A model generated the notes under the pieces. That model did no database searches. It saw nothing but the letters and a program-made list of their open reading frames with translations, and was not told the origin of the DNA. A DNA stretch of 64,000 nucleotides from Longimicrobium terrae (GTDB taxonomy: Bacteria > Gemmatimonadota > Gemmatimonadetes > Longimicrobiales > Longimicrobiaceae), in assembly GCF_014202995.1 (NCBI RefSeq), contig NZ_JACHIA010000001.1, positions 1 to 64,000 on the forward strand, written 5' to 3'. A program made the translations under genes and the position numbers. Position 1 is the stretch's first letter. The number at the start of each line of letters is the position of its first letter. Positions 42,771-50,643 of the stretch are shown here, piece after piece.

Positions 42771-43078
42771 GTTGGCGTGAACGTCAGCGTGGATCACGGG
42801 CCGAAGCCGGCGGGCGCCGCGTGAGGGATTCGCGCCCGGAGGGCCGAGAACCCGGTTCGCGCGTGCCTCGACTTCGCTCTACGAGATCAACCGTGGCGCG
42901 AACCGGGGGCTCGGCGCCGTTGGCAACAGCTGTATCGTTGCCTACGGCGCGCGAAGCCCGGCCCCGCGCAGCGGGGACACGCCCAGAACCGAAGTGCGTG
43001 AGTGCGTTAGTGCTGTGTGCGTCAGTGCGTGAGTGCGGAAACGGCTGTGCGAACATCCAGGCCGTTCCCGCATTCAGA

Positions 43079-44257
43079 TCACGTGGACGGGATGTCGACC
43101 ACGACCTCGGCGCTCATCCCCGGCCGCAGCGGGTGCGCGGCGTCCATTCCGCCGGTGACGCGCACCTTGACCGGAATGCGCTGCACCACCTTGGTGTAGT
43201 TGCCCGTGCTGTTGTCCGGCGGCAGCAGGCTGAACTTGGCGCCCGTGGCCGGGCTCAGGCTCTCGACCTCGCCGTGAAAGGCGTGGCCCGGATAGGCGTC
43301 CACCTCGAACTCCACGTCCTCACCCGGCACCACCGTGCGGACCTCGGTCTCCTTGAAGTTGGCCACCACCCACACGTCGGTGAGCGGCACCACCGTCATC
43401 AGCGGCTGGCCGGGCTGCACCAGCTGCCCCGCCTCCACCGTGCGCTTGCTCACCACGCCGTCCGCCGGGGCGACCACGCGGGTGTAGCTCAGCTGCAGCG
43501 CCACCCCGTCGCGCGCCGCGCGGGCCGCCGCCACCCGGGCGTCGGCGCCCTGCAGCCCGGCCTGCGCCACCGTCACCTGCTGCGACGCCGCGCTGGCGTT
43601 GCGCTGCGCCGCCGTCACCTGCGCCTGGGCCGCCGACACCGCCGAGTTGGCCGCCTCGGACGCCGCGTTGGCCGCGTCCAGCTGCTGCTGGCTCACGATG
43701 TTGCGGGCCGCCAGCGTGCGCATGCGCTCCAGGTCGGAAGTGGCCTTGCGGGCCGCCGCCTGCGCCTGCCGCACTTGGGCCTGGGCCTGGGCCACCTGGG
43801 CCTGCGACGCCGACGCCGAAGCCTCCGCCCCGCCGATCTGCGCCGCCGCCTGCCCCACGTGCCCCTCGCCGCCGGAGACGGCCAGCAGCGCGTTCAGCTC
43901 GGCGTTGGCCTGGGCCAGCCGGGCCTGCAGGTCGCGGTCGTCCAGCACCACCAGTACATCGCCCGCCTTGACGTGCTGGTTGTCCTGCACCATCACCTTG
44001 TTCACGTAGCCGCCGGTGCGCGCCAGCACGGGGGTGATGTGCCCCTCCACCTGCGCGTTGTCGGTGGTCACGTGCGACTGCGACCACTGCCACTTGCGGA
44101 AGCCCCAGATCGCGAGCCCCACCAGCGCCACCGCCACCACGCCAAGGATGATGCGCTTGCGCATTCCCCCGCCGGCGGGCTCCGCCGGAGCGGTGCGGGC
44201 CGGCTGCGCGGGCGCATGCGCCGCGCGCGGTTCCACTGTCTCTTCCATCTGGGCCAT
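43079..44257 (-). CDS. HlyD/EmrA-type membrane fusion protein
   Basis: 392 aa. One N-terminal membrane helix (about 34-54), then a biotinyl-lipoyl-like half (TTDNAQVEGHITPVLARTGG; VKAGDVLVVLDDRDL). A long Ala/Gln coiled-coil hairpin follows (about 105-235), then the second half VVAPADGVVSKRTVEAGQLV and a beta-barrel with LPPDNSTGNYTKVVQRIPVK, an EmrA signature. It links an inner-membrane MFS pump to TolC across the periplasm. The ATG at 44257 has GGGAGAAGG upstream; a TTG at 44284 is less likely. It lies 89 bp after the TolC-like gene. Confidence 0.93.
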   Translation of the reverse strand: MAQMEETVEPRAAHAPAQPARTAPAEPAGGGMRKRIILGVVAVALVGLAIWGFRKWQWSQSHVTTDNAQVEGHITPVLARTGGYVNKVMVQDNQHVKAGDVLVVLDDRDLQARLAQANAELNALLAVSGGEGHVGQAAAQIGGAEASASASQAQVAQAQAQVRQAQAAARKATSDLERMRTLAARNIVSQQQLDAANAASEAANSAVSAAQAQVTAAQRNASAASQQVTVAQAGLQGADARVAAARAARDGVALQLSYTRVVAPADGVVSKRTVEAGQLVQPGQPLMTVVPLTDVWVVANFKETEVRTVVPGEDVEFEVDAYPGHAFHGEVESLSPATGAKFSLLPPDNSTGNYTKVVQRIPVKVRVTGGMDAAHPLRPGMSAEVVVDIPST

Positions 44258-44346
44258 GGGGCCTTCTCCCTCGTCGTTCGTCAATATGAATCCGGCTCCG
44301 CGCCGCGCGGCCGCCGCAGGTTGTTCGTCCGTCCCGCCAGAAACGC

Positions 44347-45705
44347 TCAGCGCAGCGTGTCGGCCGAGCCCACCGCGCGCGCCAGGTTGGCCTGCGCCGC
44401 CGCCGTGGTGAAGCGCGCCTCGATCACCGCGTCGCGCGCGGTGATGAGCGAGGCCTGCGCCTGAATGAGTTCCAGGTTGCTCGCCACGCCGTTGGTGAAG
44501 CGCTCGCGCGCCAGGGCCAGCTCGTCTTCCGCAAGCCGCAGCCGCTCGCCGGCCACCTGCGCCTGCTCGCGCCCGTTCTGCAGGTCCAGCAGCGCGCCCT
44601 GCACCTCGGCCTGCACCTGCTGCCGCAGATCTTCCGACCGCACCGCCGTTTCGCGGATCACCGCGCGCTGCTCCTGCAGCCGGGCCTCGCGGCGGAAGCC
44701 GTCCAGGATGGGAAGCGACAGCTGCAGCCCCACCTGCCCCGTGCCGATGGCGTCGCCGGCGTGCAGGCCGTTGGCGCCGTAATCGGCCACCACGTCCACG
44801 CGCGGCAGCCGCTCTGCCTGAATGGCGCGCCGCTGCGCCTGCGCCGTCGAAGCCTGCGCCAGCGCCTGGGCCAGCTCCGGGCGCCGCTCCAGCGCCTGCG
44901 CCACGGCCGCGTTCTGCTCCGTGGGCACGCCCGCGCCGAAGCCGCCGTCCGCCAGCGAATCGGTGAGTACGAAGCGGGTGGCCGGGTCCGCGCCCAGCGA
45001 CCGCGCCAGTTCGATCTGCGCGCGCTCGGCGGCATTGCGGGCCACCAGCACCTGCCCGTCGGCCGCCACCTTCTGCGTACGCGCGCGGGTCACGTCGATG
45101 GCCGTGCTCACCCCGGCCTCCAACTGCGCCTGGGCCAGTTCCAGCAGTTCGCCGGCGAGCGCCGCGTCCGCCTGGCGGGCGCTGAGCGTGGCCGCCGCGC
45201 GCGTGGTGCGCAGGTAGGCCAGCGCGGCGCGCTGGGCCGCCGTCTGCGCCACCGTGGCGCGCTCGGCCGTCACCGTGCCCACGAACTCGCGGGCGGCGCG
45301 GGTGCGCGCCACGCCCGCGGCGTCAAACACGGTCTGGTTCAGCCGCAGGCGCGCGTCCACGCCGCTCACCGGGCCGATGAGCGGGTCCGGCGCCGGGGTG
45401 CCTTCCGCGCGCGGAAGGCTGATGCCCATGGCTTCCAGGTTGAAGGTGCGTTCCGACACGCCCGCCGCGGCGCTCACCGAGGGGAGCAGCTCGGCGCGCG
45501 CCTGCCGCACCCGTGCCTCCGCCTCGGTCACCCGCAGCTGCGCCGCGCTCACGCCGGCCGTGGTGGTGGCCGCGCGGGACACCGCCTCGGACAGGGAAAG
45601 CGGCTGGGGAGCCGTCTGCTGCGCCGCCGCCGGCGCCGCGCACAGAATGCCCACCGCGAGCGCCGCCCGCGACCACTGTGCTGCGTCCGTCCTTATCTTC
45701 CGCAT
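44347..45705 (-). CDS. TolC-family outer-membrane efflux protein
   Basis: 452 aa. The ATG at 45705 gives a signal peptide (AALAVGILCAAPAAAQ). Two OEP repeats follow: LSLSEAVSRAATTTAGVSAA and, later, ERRPELAQALAQAS, each with a long Ala/Glu/Arg coiled-coil helical pair. GLQLSLPILDGFRREARLQE is the conserved strand-turn of the family. It is the outer-membrane exit duct of the tripartite pump and lies between the MarR gene and the HlyD gene in the same direction. Confidence 0.93.
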   Translation of the reverse strand: MRKIRTDAAQWSRAALAVGILCAAPAAAQQTAPQPLSLSEAVSRAATTTAGVSAAQLRVTEAEARVRQARAELLPSVSAAAGVSERTFNLEAMGISLPRAEGTPAPDPLIGPVSGVDARLRLNQTVFDAAGVARTRAAREFVGTVTAERATVAQTAAQRAALAYLRTTRAAATLSARQADAALAGELLELAQAQLEAGVSTAIDVTRARTQKVAADGQVLVARNAAERAQIELARSLGADPATRFVLTDSLADGGFGAGVPTEQNAAVAQALERRPELAQALAQASTAQAQRRAIQAERLPRVDVVADYGANGLHAGDAIGTGQVGLQLSLPILDGFRREARLQEQRAVIRETAVRSEDLRQQVQAEVQGALLDLQNGREQAQVAGERLRLAEDELALARERFTNGVASNLELIQAQASLITARDAVIEARFTTAAAQANLARAVGSADTLR

Positions 45706-45776
45706 CGTACGGTTCTCTTGTTTCGGCATCCCCGGCGCGCCCCCACGGGCGGTCCGGGTGAAGGGAGCGCGGACCG

Positions 45777-46265
45777 TCATGCCGCCGCGCGCTCGCCGCA
45801 GCAGCCCGGAAGCAGCAGCGGATAAAGCAGTTCCATCGCCCGGGTCACCAGGGCGCGGTCTTCGTCGCCCAGCGGGGCCAGCATGCTGTCGATGGACAGC
45901 TGCGCGGGGCGGATGGCCGATTCCAGGCTCAGGCGCCCTTCGCGCGTCATTTCCAGCAGCACCTTGCGGCGGTCGTCCTCGGCCGTCTGCCGGCGCACCA
46001 GCCCGGCCTGCACCAATTCGTCGATGAGCTTGGAGGTGGTGGGCGCCTGAATGCCCAGGAACTCGGCCACCTCGGAAAGCGAGGCGCCCGGAGTTCCGTA
46101 CAGGTAGATCAGCGACCGCACCTGCGAGTAGGTGAGGCCGTCGGCCTCGCGGTGCTTCAGGCCGGCGCGAATCTGCCGCATCACCAGCGCCGAAACCTCC
46201 ATGAGGCTGCGCCCGATCCCCATGGGCGCTTCGCCGTCAACGGTTTCAAATGCAAATGGTTTCAT
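45777..46265 (-). CDS. MarR-family regulator of the efflux operon
   Basis: 162 aa. The winged-helix core (about 45-120) reads LTYSQVRSLIYLYGTPGASL, SEVAEFLGIQAPTTSKLIDE and VRRQTAEDDRRKVLLEMTRE, with the DDRR wing typical of MarR. It heads the operon that continues with TolC and HlyD genes. The ATG at 46265 lies only six bases from a good -10 box, which predicts a leaderless mRNA. An inverted repeat covers that promoter, so autorepression is expected, relieved by an efflux substrate. Confidence 0.93.
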   Translation of the reverse strand: MKPFAFETVDGEAPMGIGRSLMEVSALVMRQIRAGLKHREADGLTYSQVRSLIYLYGTPGASLSEVAEFLGIQAPTTSKLIDELVQAGLVRRQTAEDDRRKVLLEMTREGRLSLESAIRPAQLSIDSMLAPLGDEDRALVTRAMELLYPLLLPGCCGERAAA

Positions 46266-46267
46266 AA

Positions 46268-46300
46268 ACGAAATATATCACGAACACCGATTTCGTGCAA
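46268..46300 (-). promoter_or_regulatory. MarR operon promoter with overlapping operator
   Basis: On the minus strand TTGCAC (46295-46300), 17 bp, then TATATT (46272-46277). The inverted repeat ACGAAAT / ATTTCGT (46268-46274 and 46290-46296) overlaps both boxes. The start codon begins at 46265, so transcription should begin at or next to the A of ATG. Confidence 0.7.
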
Positions 46301-46358
46301 GAGCCAGAGTAGCTGGAAAGCGGGGACGTTCGATCGGCGGCGGGACGATGCCGGACGC

Positions 46359-46400
46359 ACGAACGCGCCCGGACCACTGCTGCGGTCCGGGCGCGTTCGT
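46359..46400. terminator. strong hairpin between tRNA-Ala and the MarR gene
   Basis: Perfect 17-bp stem, ACGAACGCGCCCGGACC with GGTCCGGGCGCGTTCGT, loop 8, followed by TTTTCC on the + side. Probably ends the tRNA transcript and insulates the MarR promoter. Confidence 0.65.
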
Positions 46401-46411
46401 TTTTCCTGCGA

Positions 46412-46484
46412 TGGAGCGTATCGGGTTCGAACCGATGACCTTCCGCTTGCAAAGCGGATGCTCTCCCAGCTGAGCTAACGCCCC
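46412..46484 (-). tRNA. tRNA-Ala (anticodon TGC)
   Basis: 73 nt on the minus strand. It begins GGGGCGTTAGCTCAGCTGGG, with anticodon loop CTTTGCAAG (TGC), T-arm GGTTCGAACCC and acceptor 3' strand ACGCTCC plus A. The G3-U70 identity pair of alanine tRNAs is present. CCA is not encoded. Confidence 0.97.
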
Positions 46485-46560
46485 TGATGCAGCAAAACTA
46501 ACCGCATCCCCTCGGTTCCTCAAGCCCGTCCGCATCTCGATTCCCGGCGCGCCTCCACGA

Positions 46561-46793
46561 AACTGCCGTTTCACACGGAGGTCACGGAGGATGCACGGAG
46601 GGCACGGAGGAAAGAGAAGAACCTCACACAGAGCCGCAGAGACACGGAGAGAAAAGATCAAAGGAATGGGAGATGGGTTGATTCTCGTGCAGTTCTTTCT
46701 CTGTGTCTCTGCGGCTCTGTGTGATCGTTTTCCGTTGCTGTTCCTCCGTGACCTCCGTGCATCCTCCGTGTACTCCGTGTGAAACGGCAGTTT
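46561..46793. repeat. long imperfect inverted repeat built of two dispersed repeat families
   Basis: The left arm (about 46561-46656) runs AACTGCCGTTTCACACGGAG, then the CACGGAGG units, then CACACAGAGCCGCAGAGACA. The right arm (about 46691-46793) is its reverse complement with small differences, ending GAAACGGCAG. The centre is about 35 bp. Single arms or halves occur at 4.8, 11.0 and 37.0 kb. Confidence 0.8.
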
Positions 46794-46932
46794 TCCCGTT
46801 CGGTCGCTCGATCGAAGTTGCCCGCACGGGTTGCACGCGCGCCCGCAAGGCCGCAGATTCGAACGATTGCGGACGTTCCGCGGGCCGGAGATCCATCCCG
46901 GCCCAGCTCCCTGCTTCCCCGCGGGTACACGA

Positions 46933-49155
46933 ATGATTGCCTCGCTGCTCACGCGCCCGATCGAAAAGCTGCCGCCCGAGGTTCGCCTCCACGGCCGCGT
47001 CCTCTTTCTTCTGGACGACCCGGACCTGGTCCGCCGCCAGCTGGCCGGCGAGGACGTGGAGCTCACCGACGAACTGCGCGGAAAGCTGCGCGACAACATC
47101 TCCACCGACGAGATCACGCCCGCGTACATCTGCTACTACTTCGACGAAACGCTGGGCGAGTTTCCGTACCTGGGCCTCAAGGCCGGCGACGAGTTCCCCA
47201 TCAAGCAGGGCAGCGTCAAGAAGGGCGGCTTCGTGGCCTCGGTCAGCGGCCGGCGCCGCGGCAAGGGCAGCTCGCGCGAGCAGAGCCCGTACGCCGAGAT
47301 GATGGCCGGCATCCAGGTGGTGATCGCCGAAAACATCGAGCGCATCTACCGCGAAAACTGCCAGAACCTGGGCGTGCTCACGTCCACCAATTTCGAGCTG
47401 ATCGAGCGCATCCGCGCGGGCGAAACCATTCCGCTCAGCGAGTTCACCGACGGGGCGGACGAAATCACCCGCGGCATCATCGAGCACGGCGGCCTCTTCA
47501 ACTACAACGTGGCCCGGCTGCAGGGCGCGGTGCGCACGCCGCCCATCAGCTGCCACCACGACCAGCCGGGCACCGTGAGCCCCGCCGCGGACGACGTGGC
47601 GGCGCTGCGCGGCAGCGGCGCGGACAACGAGCCCGGCCCCGGTCCCGGCACCGGCGTGGACTACGCGGCGGCCCAGTTCGTGGCCACCTCCACCAGCAAC
47701 GTCGACACCGACTCCGGCGCCGCCCCCGACGGCACCGCGCACGGCCGCAAGCCGCGCCCCATGACCATCGGCGAAAAGATCTTCGCCCGGCACTGGGTCA
47801 CCGACCTTTCCAATGGTGACATCGGCGTGCAGTGGGTGCAGCCGGGCGACAGCGGCTTCGTGCAGACGGACATCCGCTTCAGCCACGAGTACGTCACCCC
47901 CATGTCGGCCATCTTCTTTGAGCACTACGTGGGGCCGGATGAAAAGGTGCTGGAGCCGGAAAGCATCCTCTTCTTCCGCGACCACCTGACGTTCCTCAAG
48001 GACGCCATGCCGGCGGACCGCGTGCAGCTGGGGCTGCTGGACGTGGCCAACCAGCTGGAGGTCAAGCAGCGCCAGTTCGCCGAAAAGCAGGGCGTGCGGC
48101 TGTACGGCGAGCTGGGCCACGGCAAGCACGGCTCGGAGGCCATCTGCCACAGCAAGATCCTGGAGGCGTACGCGCTTCCCGGGCACATCATCATCGGCAG
48201 CGACAGCCACACGCCGCACGCGGGCGCCGTCGGCTGCATTGCGTTCGGCGTGGGGACCACGGCCATCTTCAACTCGTGGATCACCAAGGACGTGCGCGTA
48301 GAGGTGCCCCGCTCGTTCAAGGTGATCGTCAACGGCCAGAAGCCCGAGAACGTGTCGGCCAAGGACTTCATGCTGGAGATCCTGCGCCACCCGTACATCA
48401 AGGACGGCCACGCCATCGGCCAGATCATCGAGTACGCCGGCCCCGCGGTGGAATCGCTTTCCGTGGACGAGCGCGCGACGATGACCAACATGGCCGCCGA
48501 GGTGGGCGCCTTTACCGGCATCGTGGCCCCGGACGCCAAGACGGTGGAGTACCTGGTGCAGCAGCGCGGAATGGACCGCGCCGCGGCCGAGGCGCTCATC
48601 GACGGGCTGTACAGCGACGAGGGCGCCGACTACGTCAAGGTGATCGAGATCGACGCCAGCCAGCTCAAGCCCATGATCGCCCTTCCCGGCGACCCGGGGA
48701 ACGGCCTGTACGTGCAGGAGCTGGGCGAAGAGGTGCGCATCGACATCGCGTACGCCGGCAGCTGCACGGCGGGCAAGAAGGAGGACATGGACATGTACGC
48801 CCGCGTCCTTCGCGAGTACCACGACCGCGGCCACCGGAAGCCCGAGCACGTGCAGCTCTACATCCAGTGCGGCTCGCAGGAGGTGTACGCGTACTGCCAG
48901 GAGCAGGGCTACGACCGCGTGTTCGAGGAGGTGGGCGCCACCTTCATCGAGCCGTCGTGCGGCGCCTGCATCAACGCCGGCCCCGGGGTGAGCCGCAAGC
49001 CCACCGACGTGACGATCAGCGCCATCAATCGCAACTTCCCCGGCCGCAGCGGCCCCGGGCAGCTGTACCTGGCCTCGCCGTACACCGTGGCCGCCAGCGC
49101 CATGGAAGGCCGCATCGTGGAGTGGGAACCCCAGCCCGAGCCCGCGCTGGTCTGA
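46933..49155 (+). CDS. aconitase-superfamily hydratase with N-terminal swivel domain
   Basis: 740 aa from the ATG at 46933. The swivel domain comes first (about 40-190): LRDNISTDEITPAYICYYFD and GKGSSREQSPYAEMMAGI. Then comes a low-complexity linker (about 205-275, PGPGPGTGVD). The iron-sulfur catalytic domain (about 280-735) has IIIGSDSHTPHAGAVGCIAF, AYAGSCTAGKKEDMD (Cys611) and EPSCGACINAGPG (Cys676, Cys679), the three [4Fe-4S] ligands. Aconitase A and IPM isomerases place the swivel last or on a separate chain; swivel-first is known for AcnB, but the HEAT domain of AcnB is missing. It may be the aconitase of the citric acid cycle or a 3-isopropylmalate dehydratase. Confidence 0.9.
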   Translation: MIASLLTRPIEKLPPEVRLHGRVLFLLDDPDLVRRQLAGEDVELTDELRGKLRDNISTDEITPAYICYYFDETLGEFPYLGLKAGDEFPIKQGSVKKGGFVASVSGRRRGKGSSREQSPYAEMMAGIQVVIAENIERIYRENCQNLGVLTSTNFELIERIRAGETIPLSEFTDGADEITRGIIEHGGLFNYNVARLQGAVRTPPISCHHDQPGTVSPAADDVAALRGSGADNEPGPGPGTGVDYAAAQFVATSTSNVDTDSGAAPDGTAHGRKPRPMTIGEKIFARHWVTDLSNGDIGVQWVQPGDSGFVQTDIRFSHEYVTPMSAIFFEHYVGPDEKVLEPESILFFRDHLTFLKDAMPADRVQLGLLDVANQLEVKQRQFAEKQGVRLYGELGHGKHGSEAICHSKILEAYALPGHIIIGSDSHTPHAGAVGCIAFGVGTTAIFNSWITKDVRVEVPRSFKVIVNGQKPENVSAKDFMLEILRHPYIKDGHAIGQIIEYAGPAVESLSVDERATMTNMAAEVGAFTGIVAPDAKTVEYLVQQRGMDRAAAEALIDGLYSDEGADYVKVIEIDASQLKPMIALPGDPGNGLYVQELGEEVRIDIAYAGSCTAGKKEDMDMYARVLREYHDRGHRKPEHVQLYIQCGSQEVYAYCQEQGYDRVFEEVGATFIEPSCGACINAGPGVSRKPTDVTISAINRNFPGRSGPGQLYLASPYTVAASAMEGRIVEWEPQPEPALV

Positions 49156-49178
49156 CGGCGGTCGTGGGAGATGACGAG

Positions 49179-49211
49179 AGGGGCGCCCGGCGGAATGCCG
49201 GGCGCCCCTTC
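49179..49211 (+). terminator. intrinsic terminator
   Basis: 13-bp stem AGGGGCGCCCGGC / GCCGGGCGCCCCT, loop 5, then TCTTTCG, 24 bp after the aconitase-family stop. Confidence 0.85.
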
Positions 49212-49237
49212 TTTCGTTCGCCGCCACGCGGGCGGCG

Positions 49238-49687
49238 CTACCAGGCCGTGCAGCCGCCGTGCGCCCGCCGCACCTGCGCAAGGGACAACGGGCGCCATCC
49301 GGCGGGGCGCGGCGCAAACCGCTGCGCGGCGGGGTTGATGCGGCGCGCCACGATCTCGATCGCCAGCAGCGAGTCGATGGGGACCGGCTTGTAGCCCGTG
49401 ATCCGGCGTCCGTCCCAGGCGTTGGGAACCAGGATCACCGTGCAGGGGCCGACAGTCCCCACCGTTCCGGCGCGCCACCCCCGGCCGAACGGGCGCGCGC
49501 GGATGCGGACGTCGGCGCTCAGGGGCAGCACCACGGCCTGGTCCCCGGCGCGGGGCGGGGTCGAGGGGGAACGGGCCGGAGCCGAGAGGCTCGCGGCGGC
49601 GACCGGCGCGGGGCCGGCCGCGGCGCGCATCCCCAGGCTCGCGATGGCGGCGGCCAGGCAGAGCGGGACGGCGTGAGAAATCTTCAT
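49238..49687 (-). CDS. hypothetical secreted protein
   Basis: 149 aa. The ATG at 49687 starts a signal peptide (ISHAVPLCLAAAIASLGMRA). The mature protein has a Pro/Ala-rich stretch and then RIRARPFGRGWRAGTVGTVG PCTVILVP, which suggests a small beta-barrel (SH3-like) segment. No family is recognised. Immediately upstream lies a tandem array of six 20-bp units that may bind a regulator of this gene. It follows the propeller/redoxin/Cys-peptide operon on the same strand but is separated from it by the array. Confidence 0.65.
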   Translation of the reverse strand: MKISHAVPLCLAAAIASLGMRAAAGPAPVAAASLSAPARSPSTPPRAGDQAVVLPLSADVRIRARPFGRGWRAGTVGTVGPCTVILVPNAWDGRRITGYKPVPIDSLLAIEIVARRINPAAQRFAPRPAGWRPLSLAQVRRAHGGCTAW

Positions 49688-49736
49688 CCGTGACCTTCGG
49701 TGCAGAGTGGCGAGTCCGCGGCAGGCGGAATTGAGG

Positions 49737-49855
49737 TCAGGTACGACGGATTAAAGTCAGGTACGATGGATAAAATTCAGGTACGACGAATCAAATTCAG
49801 GTACAACGGATCAAGTCAGGTACGACGGATCGAACTCAGGTACCGCGGATCGTCA
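49737..49855 (+). repeat. six-unit 20-bp tandem array (iteron-like)
   Basis: Units start at 49737, 49757, 49777, 49797, 49816 and 49836; consensus TCAGGTACGACGGATCAAAT. One unit is 19 bp. The period is close to two helical turns, so all copies face the same side of the DNA. It sits 50-170 bp upstream of the secreted-protein gene and just after the Cys-rich peptide gene. No spacer sequences, so it is not CRISPR. Confidence 0.85.
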
Positions 49856-49876
49856 TCAGCGGACGCCGGGCACCGG

Positions 49877-50089
49877 TCAGGTGGGCTCGCACGACACGCC
49901 GCCCGTGCAGCAGTATCCGGTGCTGCAGCATCCTCCGCAGTTCGCGCCCGTCTGGCTTCCGATGTAGAACTGCATCGGCTTTGCCGCGGAGGCGGGCCGG
50001 GGTGGCAGAACGGCGGCTCCCGCCGCCAGGGCCGTCAGAAGCGCCACCCACAGCCGGGAGCGCCCGCGAAGTTTCTGTTCGTTTCTCAT
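49877..50089 (-). CDS. secreted Cys-rich peptide
   Basis: 70 aa. A signal peptide ends near residue 36 (LTALAAGAAVLPPRPASAA). The mature part of about 34 residues carries six cysteines in CGGCCSTGYCCTGGVSC (51, 54, 55, 60, 61, 67), a pattern that suggests a compact disulfide-rich or metal-binding peptide. The start has AGGAG at good spacing. It is the last gene of an operon with a propeller lipoprotein and a CxxC thioredoxin-like protein, which could make or check its disulfides. No family is recognised; a second Cys-rich peptide/propeller pair lies at 9.2-10.8 kb. Confidence 0.75.
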   Translation of the reverse strand: MRNEQKLRGRSRLWVALLTALAAGAAVLPPRPASAAKPMQFYIGSQTGANCGGCCSTGYCCTGGVSCEPT

Positions 50090-50100
50090 GATGGATACTC

Positions 50101-50643
50101 CTATTGTGGTCGGGGTGCCTGCCGCGGCTCGGTAAGAGGGATGGCGGATGGACGTGCCGGCGCGGCCAGCGCGGCGAGCGCGTGGTCGAGCCGTGCGGAA
50201 ACCTGGTCCGGGTTGTCGGAAAGCCGGGTGTGCCAGCGGATTACGCCATTGTCCGCCAGGTACACGGCGGGGATGGCGGTGTCGGGCAGAATGCGCCGGT
50301 GCACGGATGTCGGCACCGTGCACAGTTCCGCCCGCACGCGCCGTTCGCGCAGGTACGCCCGCGGAATCCCCTCGTCCCGCTCGGCGCCCACGTGAACCAC
50401 GACCACCCGCACGCGTTCGCCCAGCCGGCGCTGCACCCGCCGCACCTCGAAGTCCAGGTTCTGGCAGGTCAGGCAGTCGGCGGTGCGGAACACCCAGAAC
50501 AGCGTCGGCTCGTTCGCCCCGGCCGCGGACGCCCGCCACGCCGCGGGGACGGCGGAGCCCGGGTGCAGGGGCGCGGCCTCCGGAGCGGCGCAGGCGGCGG
50601 CGAGCACGGCCGCCGCGATCAGCGCAGACTGGCGAGCACCCAT
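50101..50643 (-). CDS. thioredoxin-like (redoxin) lipoprotein
   Basis: 180 aa. Lipobox LAAAC (Cys18). The thioredoxin-like core has TLFWVFRTADCLTCQNLDFE with the redox motif CLTC (Cys57, Cys60), then RVVVVHVGAERDEGIPRAYL and TAIPAVYLADNGVIRWHTRL. This resembles the TlpA/ResA-type periplasmic thiol-disulfide proteins. Its ATG lies 25 bp inside the end of the propeller gene, so translation is coupled. The Cys-rich peptide gene begins 11 bp after its stop, making that peptide a likely client (inference). Confidence 0.8.
   Translation of the reverse strand: MGARQSALIAAAVLAAACAAPEAAPLHPGSAVPAAWRASAAGANEPTLFWVFRTADCLTCQNLDFEVRRVQRRLGERVRVVVVHVGAERDEGIPRAYLRERRVRAELCTVPTSVHRRILPDTAIPAVYLADNGVIRWHTRLSDNPDQVSARLDHALAALAAPARPSAIPLTEPRQAPRPQ

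Larger units (their letters stand above)
42313..43078. other. non-coding block splitting the pump genes
   Basis: Holds the TCATATGA operator-like site, repeat copy E, a 12-bp hairpin and a GTGCGTGAGTGC-type repeat (42992-43040, related to 14781-14820). No supported gene. Confidence 0.6.
46266..46932. other. intergenic stretch with promoter, terminator, tRNA and inverted repeat
   Basis: All recognisable content is listed separately: MarR promoter/operator, hairpin, tRNA-Ala and the long inverted repeat. The last 130 bp before 46933 should carry the aconitase-family gene promoter; no clear boxes are seen. Confidence 0.6.

Noticed and set aside
49737-49855. Possible CRISPR array
   Set aside because: Units are contiguous with no spacers and no cas genes nearby.
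49700-50395. Plus-strand frame of 231 codons across the 20-bp array
   Set aside because: The 20-bp period is not a multiple of 3, so repeats fall in shifting frames, and it is antisense to the Cys-rich peptide and redoxin genes.
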